NCBI GenBank assembly: GCA_945901215.1
Contig: CAMDKE010000018.1
Coordinates: 1 to 16,049 of the forward strand
Source: Comamonas sp. lk
GTDB taxonomy: Bacteria > Pseudomonadota > Gammaproteobacteria > Burkholderiales > Burkholderiaceae_C
Direction of reading: 5' to 3'
Length of the DNA stretch: 16,049 nt
Made by a program: the position numbers and the translations under genes. Shown here piece after piece: positions 1 through 6,825 of this stretch; positions within the stretch are counted from its first letter, which is position 1, and each line of letters opens with the position of its first letter. The notes below the pieces were generated by a model. The model was not told the origin of the DNA and ran no database searches. It saw nothing but the letters and a program-made list of their open reading frames with translations.

Positions 1-459
1 GATGACACCTCCAGCCACGCGCCGGTCATAGCCATAGCGCAACATGATGGGCAGCGAAATCAGACCCATGGAAATAACCGAAGCCGCGACCACGCCGGTG
101 GTCGCTGCCAACATGGCGCCCACAAAAATAACTGCATAGGCCAAGCCCCCACGAATGGGGCCAAACAACTGGCCGATGGTGTCAAGCAGATCTTCGGCCA
201 TGCCCGAGCGTTCCAAAATCAAGCCCATGAAGGTGAAAAACGGGATCGCCAGCAGCGTGTCGTTTTGCATGATGCCAAACATGCGCAGCGGCAGGCTTTG
301 AAGAAAGGCGGGCTGGATCATGCCCAGTTCTACGGCCACGAAACCGAAAAACAGGCCGCACGCAGCAAGGGAAAAGGCAACCGCATAGCCGAACATCAAA
401 AAGACGATCAGCGAGATGAACATGATGGGCGCCATATTGGCGGTCAGGAATTCGGTCAT
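1..459 (-). CDS. dctM: TRAP transporter large permease subunit (DctM family), 5' part only
   Basis: This is the large membrane subunit of a tripartite (TRAP) importer, the channel-forming part that moves a carboxylate-type substrate driven by an ion gradient. Only the first 153 codons lie in the window; the gene runs off the left edge. The visible protein starts MTEFLTANMAPIMFISL and is strongly hydrophobic, with a helix at about residues 10–45. The stretch NDTLLAIPFFTFMGLILERSG followed by AEDLL is characteristic of DctM, as is the later GGLAYAVIFVGAMLAATTG segment. The ATG (459–457) overlaps the dctQ stop in ATGA, and GGAG at 470–467 lies 7 bases upstream as a good ribosome binding site, so the start is secure. 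The substrate cannot be read from this part, and the periplasmic binding protein (DctP) is not in the window. The family call is firm. Confidence 0.93.
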   Translation of the reverse strand, partial: MTEFLTANMAPIMFISLIVFLMFGYAVAFSLAACGLFFGFVAVELGMIQPAFLQSLPLRMFGIMQNDTLLAIPFFTFMGLILERSGMAEDLLDTIGQLFGPIRGGLAYAVIFVGAMLAATTGVVAASVISMGLISLPIMLRYGYDRRVAGGVI

Positions 460-1073
460 TTGCGTGCTCCCAATTGGCCCGATTCCCGCGCCGCAACCTC
501 TTTTTGCAGCAGAAACTCGGCGAGTTCTTCCTCGGGCGTCTTGGAACCTTGTTTTTTGCTTGGATCTGGTATCAAACCTTGTAAAAAGGCGATGCGTTTG
601 ATTAGTTCTGACACGGCTTGCATGGCCAGCAAAAGCATGCCCGCAGGCAAGAGCGCAAACACAGGCCAGCGAATCAGGCCACCGGCATTGGACGACACCT
701 CTTGGGTGACGTAGGCGTTAATTACCAGCGGCATGGCTAGCTTGATGATGATGAATGTGAAAGGCAGCAAAAAGACGCAAATGCCTACGATGTCAATCCA
801 GATCTGGGTTCGTTTGGAGAAGCGCCCAGAAAACACGTCAATCTTGACGTGTTCCTGGCGCATCAGGGTGTAGCCCGAGGCCAGCAGGAATACGGCGGCA
901 AAAAGGTACCACTGGATTTCTAGGAAACCGTTGGAACTCATGTTGAAGGCTTTGCGCATGATCGCGTTGCCCGAGCTGATCAACACGGCTAACAGCACCA
1001 GCCAGGCGACCCAGCGGCCGATCCATTCGCTGATGCTGTCAATGGACTTTGAAAGGCTTAGTAATGCGTTCAT
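456..1073 (-). CDS. dctQ: TRAP transporter small permease subunit (DctQ family)
   Basis: The small membrane subunit of the TRAP importer, which partners DctM in the inner membrane. The 205-residue protein has four likely membrane helices at about 20–36, 52–71, 92–112 and 135–160, the normal DctQ topology. Two family hallmarks are visible: RQEHVKIDVF (residues 72–81) between helices 2 and 3, and the EVSSNAGGLIRWP stretch (125–137) before helix 4. The C-terminal tail (170–205) is charged and rich in Lys and Glu. The ATG at 1073–1071 has GGAG about 7 bases upstream. Its stop overlaps the dctM start by four bases, implying coupled translation. nhaD ends 29 bases upstream, so all three genes are probably co-transcribed. 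The family is clear; the substrate is unknown. Confidence 0.93.
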   Translation of the reverse strand: MNALLSLSKSIDSISEWIGRWVAWLVLLAVLISSGNAIMRKAFNMSSNGFLEIQWYLFAAVFLLASGYTLMRQEHVKIDVFSGRFSKRTQIWIDIVGICVFLLPFTFIIIKLAMPLVINAYVTQEVSSNAGGLIRWPVFALLPAGMLLLAMQAVSELIKRIAFLQGLIPDPSKKQGSKTPEEELAEFLLQKEVAARESGQLGARK

Positions 1074-1102
1074 TGTGTCTCCATCAAGTTAGCAGCCACG
1101 CG

Positions 1103-2386
1103 CTAATGCATCCATTGGTATTGAACAATGTAGACGGCGGCGCCGCCCAAATAACCTGCCAATGCCAGCGCGCTGATTTTGCGGACGTACCATAAAAAAT
1201 CAATGCGTTCCAAGCCCATGGCCGCTACACCAGCGGCCGATCCAATCACTAATATGGACCCGCCCGTTCCGGCGCAATAGGCCATGAATTCCCACAAAAA
1301 ACTGTCGGTGGGGTATTGCGCCAAGTCGTACATGCCCATGGATGCAGCCACCAAGGGCACGTTGTCCACTACGGCGCTAGCCAAGCCAATGATGAGCACG
1401 ATGATGTCGGTGCGCCCGACGGTGTTGTCCAACCACTGTGCCAGAGCCGCCAGTATGTGGCTGTGTTCCATCACTGCCACGGCCAGCAATATGCCGATGA
1501 AAAACACGATCGAACCCATATCGATGCGTGTGAGTGCACTGGCAAGGGTGAGGCGTTCCTTGTGCTCTTCCTCTTTTTTGCGGTGGATCAGGTCTCCCGC
1601 CAGCCATAAAACCCCCAGGCCCAGCAAGATACCCAAGAAGGGCGGCAAATGGGTCAGCGACTTAAACACCGGTACCAAGACCAAAATGGCCAAACCCAAG
1701 CCCAAAATCAAGCCGCTCTCAAATCGCGTTGTGGTGGTCAGGTTTTTTTTGCCCCCCCGGTGGGGTGCCTCGACGCGCTGGCTGCCCATCAGGTAACTGG
1801 TGATGGCCAGGGGAATCAATAGATTGACCATCGAAGCTAAGAAGACTCCCTTCATAATGGCCAGGGTGGTGATTTGCCCGCCAATCCACAGCATGGTGGT
1901 GGTGACATCTCCAATAGGGGTCCAAGCACCGCCGGCGTTGGCGGCAATGACGATGATGCCGGCAAAAAACAGCCGGTCTTCACGCCTGGCAAGCAAGCGC
2001 TTCATCAAGGAAACCATCACGATGGTGGTGGTCAGGTTGTCCAAGATCGCGCTCAAGAAAAAGGTGATGAAACCCACCGTCCACATAAGCGTCGAGAGCC
2101 GCTGGGTCGTGATGCGTTCGGTGAGCACCTCAAAACCATTGTGGGCATCGATCACCTCGACAATCGTCATGGCGCCGATCAAAAAGAACACAATTTGCGC
2201 CGTGCCCATGAGCGATTCGCCCAGTTCGGTGTTGACGCGTACCGCATCCTGGCTGTACAAAGCGTAGACAGACCACAAAATACCTGCGCCCAGCAAGGCC
2301 GATGCAGATTTGTTGACCTTTAGCGGGTGTTCAAGGGCTATGGCAGCGTAGGCTGCGACAAACAGCAGGGAGAGAAGTACTTGCAT
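1103..2386 (-). CDS. nhaD: NhaD-type Na+/H+ antiporter
   Basis: An inner-membrane Na+(Li+)/H+ antiporter of the NhaD family (ion transporter superfamily), expelling sodium in exchange for protons. The 427-residue protein is hydrophobic throughout. It shows an internal two-fold repeat: LDNLTT (115–120) followed by AGGAWTPIGD (151–160) in the first half, and VDNVPL (340–345) followed by AGTGGSILVIG (372–382) in the second. Paired Asp-Asn motifs with Gly-rich re-entrant loops are what this superfamily uses to bind the ion. The N-terminus (MQVLLSLLFVAAYAAIALEH) matches NhaD. A charged loop (268–280) links the halves. The start has no strong ribosome binding site; only a weak AAGG lies about 14 bases upstream. 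The gene sits directly upstream of dctQM and diverges from the small gene at 2534. Length is at the short end for NhaD. Confidence 0.9.
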   Translation of the reverse strand: MQVLLSLLFVAAYAAIALEHPLKVNKSASALLGAGILWSVYALYSQDAVRVNTELGESLMGTAQIVFFLIGAMTIVEVIDAHNGFEVLTERITTQRLSTLMWTVGFITFFLSAILDNLTTTIVMVSLMKRLLARREDRLFFAGIIVIAANAGGAWTPIGDVTTTMLWIGGQITTLAIMKGVFLASMVNLLIPLAITSYLMGSQRVEAPHRGGKKNLTTTTRFESGLILGLGLAILVLVPVFKSLTHLPPFLGILLGLGVLWLAGDLIHRKKEEEHKERLTLASALTRIDMGSIVFFIGILLAVAVMEHSHILAALAQWLDNTVGRTDIIVLIIGLASAVVDNVPLVAASMGMYDLAQYPTDSFLWEFMAYCAGTGGSILVIGSAAGVAAMGLERIDFLWYVRKISALALAGYLGGAAVYIVQYQWMH

Positions 2387-2411
2387 AACGCGGTATGGTG
2401 CCTTAAAAAGT

Positions 2412-2449
2412 ACCCTGCGATAGGGTTGGGAAGTCGGTGTTAACCCTAT
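2412..2449. promoter_or_regulatory. Inverted repeat in the divergent nhaD / small-gene spacer
   Basis: The 147-base divergent spacer (2387–2533) holds ATAGGGTT at 2420–2427 and its exact reverse complement AACCCTAT at 2442–2449, separated by 14 bases. A further ACCCT arm at 2412–2416 can pair with AGGGT at 2422–2426. Two alternative pairings of the same central arm would suit an operator. No clear sigma-70 promoter could be matched on either strand. A binding role is inferred from position and symmetry only. Confidence 0.35.
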
Positions 2450-2533
2450 TGTTCCTGGGCTAGACTGGTCTGACTGCCCTGCATGCGCAGTGGCTGGTGT
2501 TTTTTTGACTCATATGGAAGGCTAGGACTCAAC

Positions 2534-2773
2534 ATGGCGCTGGCAGTTTACTTTCGACGCGGTATCTACCTTGGCGCTTGGGCAATTGGGCTTACTTATG
2601 GCCTTGCAGCCCACGCCTATAAAGTGGAGCGGGTGTGTGAGATGACCGAGGCCACGCAAAGTAAGCCGGCAAAAAAAGTGTGCAAGACCTTGCTTGTCAA
2701 GCCCAAGGCCGAAGTTCCGACAGACAAGAAAGAAGAGAAAAAAGAGGAAAAACCGGCTGCCGGCAAACACTGA
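2534..2773 (+). CDS. Small probably exported Lys-rich protein, unknown function
   Basis: I do not recognise this gene. I chose the ATG at 2534 (79 residues) because the predicted product then starts with a textbook signal peptide: arginines at 8–9, a hydrophobic stretch at about 10–26, and an Ala-His-Ala cleavage site ending at residue 28. An earlier in-frame ATG at 2483 would add 17 residues and bury the signal. GGA about 8–10 bases upstream of 2534 is a modest ribosome binding site. The mature protein would be about 51 residues, with two cysteines (35 and 50), plausibly a disulfide, and a highly charged tail (KKEEKKEEK, 65–73) encoded by a 27-base all-purine run. It diverges from nhaD and converges on the ABC-F gene, ending 25 bases from that gene's stop. 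It is likely real, but its role is unknown. Confidence 0.6.
   Translation: MALAVYFRRGIYLGAWAIGLTYGLAAHAYKVERVCEMTEATQSKPAKKVCKTLLVKPKAEVPTDKKEEKKEEKPAAGKH
2738..2764 (-). terminator. Candidate intrinsic terminator of the dapC–yheS cluster
   Basis: Read on the minus strand, about 35 bases beyond the yheS stop, CCGG-CAG-CCGG (2763–2753), extended by a G:U pair, is followed by TTTTTCCTCTTTTTT (2752–2738). The stem is short (4–5 pairs) but all G/C, and the T tract is long. The whole element lies inside the 3' end of the convergent small gene. The call rests on structure only. Confidence 0.4.
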
Positions 2774-2798
2774 CCGTCCCAATCTTGCCGCGCGTTTC

Positions 2799-4748
2799 CT
2801 AGGCTTCCAGGGCTTCCAGCGCCTCTGTGGCCGCCAACCACGCGTCCTCCAGGGTTTTGAGCTCGTCGTTGACGTTTTTGATCCGTTTACCCAGTTCGGC
2901 GATCTCGTGGGGCAGGGGGTTTTGGCTGAGTTTGCCTTCCAGCGCAGCGCCTTCAGCGCTGACCGTGGCGATGCGGGCGTCCAAGCGGGCAATCTCGGTA
3001 GTCCACTTGCGCCTTGCGTCCGGTGTCACCACCGGTTTAGCGGGCTTTGCCGAAGCCTTGGCCTGTTGCTTGTTGAGCTGGCTTTGCGTCTCTTTGATGG
3101 CCTCGCGCTGGCGTTTGGCTTCGTCGAGCAGGTAGCGCTGGTAGTCGTCCAGGTCGCCGTCAAAGGGCGCCACACCGCCGCGTGACACCATCCAGAACTC
3201 GTCGCACACCGAGCGCAGCAAGGCGCGGTCGTGGCTGACCAGCATCACCGTGCCTTCAAACTCATTGAGCGCCATGGCCAGCGCCTCGCGGGTGGCCAAG
3301 TCCAGGTGGTTGGTGGGCTCGTCAAGCAGCAGCAAATTGGGCCGCTGCCAGACGATCATGCACAGCACCAGGCGCGCTTTCTCGCCACCACTCATGCTGC
3401 CCACGGCCTGTTTGACCATGTCGCCGCCAAAGTTAAAGGTACCCAAAAAGCTGCGCAAGTCTTGCTCGCGCGTGGCCTGGCCGGCAATGCGGCCTTCGGC
3501 GGTCATTTCCTTGACCAAGCGAATCATGTGTTCCAGCGGCGTGTCGGCCGGGCGCAGCACGTCAAGTTCTTGCTGCGCAAAGTAGCCAATGTTCAGGCCC
3601 TTGCCCTCGGTCACTTCGCCGCCAATGGGCGCCAGGTCGCGCGCCACGGTCTTTACCAGCGTCGATTTACCCTGGCCGTTGGCGCCCAAAATGCCGATGC
3701 GCTGCCCGGCCAGGACCGAGCGGCTGACGTTTTGCACAATCACCGTAGGCTGCGTGTCGTCTGGCGCGTCGGCCGGGGGCGGATAGCCAAAGCTCACGCC
3801 CGACATCGACAGCATGGGGTTGGGCAGGTTGGCTGGTTCTTTGAATTCAAAGGTGAAGTCGGCATCCGCCAGAAGCGGGGCGATTTTCTCCATGCGGTCC
3901 AGGGCCTTGACGCGGCTTTGCGCCTGCTTGGCCTTGCTGGCCTTGGCCTTGAAGCGGGCAATGAACTTTTGCAGGTGGGCGATCTTGTCTTGCTGTTTGG
4001 AGAAGGCGTTTTGTTGCAACTCCATTTGCTCGGCGCGCATGTCCTCGAACTTGCTGTAGTTGCCGCCGTAGCGCACCAGCTTGCCCGCGTCGATGTGCAG
4101 GGTGACATTGGTCACGGCGTCCAAAAATTCCCGGTCGTGGCTGATGACGACCATGGTGCCTTCGTAGCGCTTGAGCCAGGCCTCCAGCCAGACCAAGGCG
4201 TCCAAGTCCAAGTGGTTGGTGGGCTCGTCGAGCAGCAGCAGGTCAGACGGGCACATCAGCGCGCGTGCCAACTGCAAACGCATGCGCCAGCCGCCGGAGA
4301 AGCTGTTGACCGGGTTTTCCAATTCGGTGGTCTTGAAGCCCAGGCCCAAGATTAGCGCTTGCGCACGCGAGGGCGCGTCGTGTTCGCCCGCGTCATAGAG
4401 CGCCATGTAGGCGTGGGCCATGCGGTCGCCGTCGTCCGTGGCTTCAGACGCCTTAACTTCCTCGCGCGCTGCGTTGAGCACCGTGTCGCCCTCGATTACA
4501 AATTCGGTGGCGCTTTGCTCGGTTTCTGGCATGTCCTGTGAGACCTGGCCCATGCGCCATTGGGTGGGGATGTAGTACTCACCAGCGTCTTCGTGCAAAT
4601 TGCCGTTGAACAAGGCAAAAAGCGATGATTTCCCCGCGCCATTGCGGCCCACAAGGCCGACTTTTTCTCCAGGGTTCAGGGTGACCGAGGCGTGTTCCAG
4701 CAAGACCTTGGCGCTGCGGCGCAAGGTCACGTTTTTTAAGGTAATCAT
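2799..4748 (-). CDS. yheS: ABC-F family ATPase, YheS-like (ribosome-associated)
   Basis: A soluble protein with two ABC ATPase domains and no membrane part. ABC-F proteins of this type bind the ribosome E site and modulate translation. The 649 residues show Walker A GRNGAGKS (34–41), signature SGGWR (151–155) and Walker B LLLLDEPTNHLD (170–181, Glu175) in domain 1. Domain 2 has GANGQGKS (355–362), SGGEK (453–457) and a second LLLLDEPTNHLD with Glu477. The inter-domain linker (about 235–300) is rich in Lys and Gln, as in this family, and a coiled C-terminal extension covers about 535–649. The N-terminus resembles YheS more than Uup or EttA. I chose the ATG at 4748, not the in-frame ATG at 4811, because it begins the family sequence (MITLKNVTLRR) and overlaps the prmB stop in ATGA. 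It is last in the cluster. The exact role is unproven. Confidence 0.9.
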   Translation of the reverse strand: MITLKNVTLRRSAKVLLEHASVTLNPGEKVGLVGRNGAGKSSLFALFNGNLHEDAGEYYIPTQWRMGQVSQDMPETEQSATEFVIEGDTVLNAAREEVKASEATDDGDRMAHAYMALYDAGEHDAPSRAQALILGLGFKTTELENPVNSFSGGWRMRLQLARALMCPSDLLLLDEPTNHLDLDALVWLEAWLKRYEGTMVVISHDREFLDAVTNVTLHIDAGKLVRYGGNYSKFEDMRAEQMELQQNAFSKQQDKIAHLQKFIARFKAKASKAKQAQSRVKALDRMEKIAPLLADADFTFEFKEPANLPNPMLSMSGVSFGYPPPADAPDDTQPTVIVQNVSRSVLAGQRIGILGANGQGKSTLVKTVARDLAPIGGEVTEGKGLNIGYFAQQELDVLRPADTPLEHMIRLVKEMTAEGRIAGQATREQDLRSFLGTFNFGGDMVKQAVGSMSGGEKARLVLCMIVWQRPNLLLLDEPTNHLDLATREALAMALNEFEGTVMLVSHDRALLRSVCDEFWMVSRGGVAPFDGDLDDYQRYLLDEAKRQREAIKETQSQLNKQQAKASAKPAKPVVTPDARRKWTTEIARLDARIATVSAEGAALEGKLSQNPLPHEIAELGKRIKNVNDELKTLEDAWLAATEALEALEA

Positions 4749-5644
4749 GGATAAAGGGTTTCGCGGGTCAGGAGCAGAACCTGGTCCTCGCCCGCGCTGG
4801 TTTCCAGCCAAATCACTTCCAGCGATGGAAATGCGGCTTCAAAATAGGGGCGCTCGTTGCCGATTTCCAGCACCAGCACCCCCTGGGGGTTCAAGTGCGC
4901 GCCCACCTCGTTCAACAGGGTGCGCACGAAGTCCATGCCATCGCTGCCACCGCTGGCGTTACCGTCGAGCGCCAAGGCGGGCTCGGCCTGGTATTCGGCC
5001 GGCAACTTGGCCATGCTTTGGGCATTGACATAGGGCGGGTTACAAACAATCAAGTCAAACGGACCGAAGGCTGCCAGTTCTGCTGCGCGCAGTCCGTCGG
5101 ACTGGACCAGGGTGATCCGGTCTTGCAAACCATGCTTGTCCACGTTGATGCGGCCCACCGCCAGCGCATCGGCGCAGAGGTCGCTGGCCGTGACTACCAC
5201 GTCCGGGAAGACGCTGGCTGCGATCACCGCCAGGCTGCCATTGCCGGTGCACAAGTCCAGCACCTTGTGCGTGGAGGGGCGTAAAAAGTAGTCCATACCG
5301 CCATCGACCAGCAACTCAGCAATCAGGGAGCGCGGCACGATGGCGCGTTCGTCCACATAAAAAGCAAAGCCTTGCAACCAGGCTTCGTGCGTGAGGTAGG
5401 CGGCGGGTTTGCGGCTGCGGATACGTTCAGCCACCAAGGCGCGTACCAGAGCTTGTTTCTCATCATTGACGGCGGTGTCGGCTTGGGCTTGGTCGCCGAC
5501 GAGTGGCGTGTCCAGTGGCAAACCGAGTTGCCAAAGTACCAACCAGGCGGCCTCATCGTGGGCGTTACTGGTGCCATGGCCCAAAGAAACACCGGCGTCT
5601 GCGAGTTGCTTGGCGCAGGCCTCTACCAGTGGCAGCAGCGTCAT
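4745..5644 (-). CDS. prmB: Ribosomal protein L3 N5-glutamine methyltransferase
   Basis: A SAM-dependent methyltransferase that modifies a glutamine side chain of ribosomal protein L3. At 299 residues it has the PrmB/PrmC architecture: a helical N-terminal domain (1–115), SAM-binding motif I VLDLCTGNGSLAV (128–140), and the substrate-glutamine motif NPPY (202–205). PrmB rather than PrmC is indicated by the segment PAAYLTHEAWLQGFAFYVDER (80–100) and then VPRS, typical of L3 methyltransferases. Also, PrmC usually sits by prfA, which is absent here. The start (ATG 5644–5642) overlaps the dapE stop by four bases, and its own stop overlaps the yheS start by four. It therefore sits in a translationally coupled run and is paired with another ribosome-directed gene. 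Confidence 0.93.
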   Translation of the reverse strand: MTLLPLVEACAKQLADAGVSLGHGTSNAHDEAAWLVLWQLGLPLDTPLVGDQAQADTAVNDEKQALVRALVAERIRSRKPAAYLTHEAWLQGFAFYVDERAIVPRSLIAELLVDGGMDYFLRPSTHKVLDLCTGNGSLAVIAASVFPDVVVTASDLCADALAVGRINVDKHGLQDRITLVQSDGLRAAELAAFGPFDLIVCNPPYVNAQSMAKLPAEYQAEPALALDGNASGGSDGMDFVRTLLNEVGAHLNPQGVLVLEIGNERPYFEAAFPSLEVIWLETSAGEDQVLLLTRETLYP

Positions 5645-6825
5645 GCCTGGGCCTGCCGGTGCAAGCGCTCCAGCACACGGCGGTAGATATTCTTCAGCGG
5701 TTCAATGTCGGCCAGCGCCACGTACTCGTTGATTTTGTGGATGGTGGCGTTTGGCGGGCCCAGTTCGATTACCTGCGGACATATTTGGGCCAGAAAACGG
5801 CCATCGCTGGTGCCGCCTGTGGTGGAGAGTTGGGTTTCTAGACCGGTTTCATCGCGTATCGCGTCTCGCACTGCGTCCACCAGTGTGCCGGGCGGAGTGA
5901 GAAAAGGCAGGCCGCCAATTGTCCAGGCCAGGTCGTAGTTCAGGCCGTGGCGGTCCAGCACGGCGCAAAGGCGGGTTTGCAGTGACTCAGGCGTGGATTC
6001 GGTGCAAAAGCGGAAGTTGAAGTCAATTACCACTTCGCCCGGAATCACATTGCTGGCCCCCGTGCCGCCGTGCATATTGCTGACCTGCCAGCTCGTGGGG
6101 GGGAAATAGGCGTTGCCTTCGTCCCAACGCACCGTCACCAGTTCGGCCAGGGCAGGCATTACGCGGTGGATCGGGTTGTCCGCCATGTGGGGGTAGGCGA
6201 TGTGGCCTTGCACCCCTTTGACCGTGAGCTTGCCACTCATGGTGCCGCGCCGGCCGTTTTTGATCATGTCGCCGGTGCGCTCCACCGAGGTGGGTTCGCC
6301 CACGATGCAGTAATCCACCACCTCACCGCGGGCCGTCAATGTCTTGCACACCACCACCGTACCGTCTACGGCAGGGCCTTCTTCGTCGCTGGTAAGCAGC
6401 AGGGCGATGCTCAGCGCAGGCGTTGGCGTATCGACCAAAAACTCTTCAATCGCCACCACGAAAGCAGCCAAGGACGTCTTCATGTCGCTCGCACCTCGGC
6501 CATAGAGTCGACCATCGCGGTGGCTAGGGCTAAACGGCGCGCTGTCCCACTGCGCCAGCGGGCCGGTGGGGACTACGTCGGTGTGGCCGGCAAACACCAG
6601 GGTTTTGGCGGGCGCACCCCCGCCATCGGGGCCGCCAGCACTGCGTTTGGCCCAGAGGTTAGACACGCGGAAATCGGCAGGGCCACTCTCCAAGGTTTCG
6701 CAGGCAAAACCGAGCGCCGACAGGCGTGAGCGGATAAGGTCTTGGCATCCTGCGTCCAGTGGCGTGACCGAGGAACGCGCGAGCAATTCCTCCGTTAAGT
6801 GCAGCGTTGCGTTGCGCAAAGGCAT
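5641..6825 (-). CDS. dapE: Succinyl-diaminopimelate desuccinylase
   Basis: A zinc-dependent (M20 family) hydrolase that removes succinate from N-succinyl-LL-diaminopimelate, giving LL-DAP for lysine and peptidoglycan. I chose the ATG at 6825, giving 394 residues. An in-frame ATG at 6933 would add 36 residues that match no family sequence and lie inside the upstream gene. Metal and catalytic residues are all present: HTDVVP (His81, Asp83), GRGASDMK (Asp114), TSDEEGPA (Glu148 as catalytic base, Glu149), GEPTS (Glu177), and His363 near the C-terminus. The dimerisation domain (about 190–305) contains RRGTMSG and HGGTGASNVIP, and GGTSDGRF follows at 337–344. The start codon shares one base with the stop of the PilU-like gene (TGATG), and the stop overlaps the prmB start. 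Length is slightly above the E. coli enzyme because of a Gly-rich loop at 62–73. Confidence 0.96.
   Translation of the reverse strand: MPLRNATLHLTEELLARSSVTPLDAGCQDLIRSRLSALGFACETLESGPADFRVSNLWAKRSAGGPDGGGAPAKTLVFAGHTDVVPTGPLAQWDSAPFSPSHRDGRLYGRGASDMKTSLAAFVVAIEEFLVDTPTPALSIALLLTSDEEGPAVDGTVVVCKTLTARGEVVDYCIVGEPTSVERTGDMIKNGRRGTMSGKLTVKGVQGHIAYPHMADNPIHRVMPALAELVTVRWDEGNAYFPPTSWQVSNMHGGTGASNVIPGEVVIDFNFRFCTESTPESLQTRLCAVLDRHGLNYDLAWTIGGLPFLTPPGTLVDAVRDAIRDETGLETQLSTTGGTSDGRFLAQICPQVIELGPPNATIHKINEYVALADIEPLKNIYRRVLERLHRQAQA

Noticed and set aside
1738..1762. Homopolymer runs in nhaD, including an A-AAA-AAC slippery heptamer on the coding strand
   Set aside because: The main frame is intact across the runs, and the -1 frame stops after about 12 codons (at 1719). 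No downstream stimulatory structure is evident, so programmed frameshifting or a sequencing error is not supported.
3231..4355. Long 374-codon open frame on the plus strand opposite the ABC-F gene
   Set aside because: It lies wholly antisense to a gene with two complete ABC domains, has no recognisable protein features, and such shadows are expected in GC-rich coding DNA.
4749..4811. 21-residue N-terminal extension of the ABC-F protein
   Set aside because: The extension is Gly/Pro/Arg-rich, unlike the family, lies inside prmB, and the ATG at 4748 forms a clean ATGA overlap with the family's usual N-terminus.
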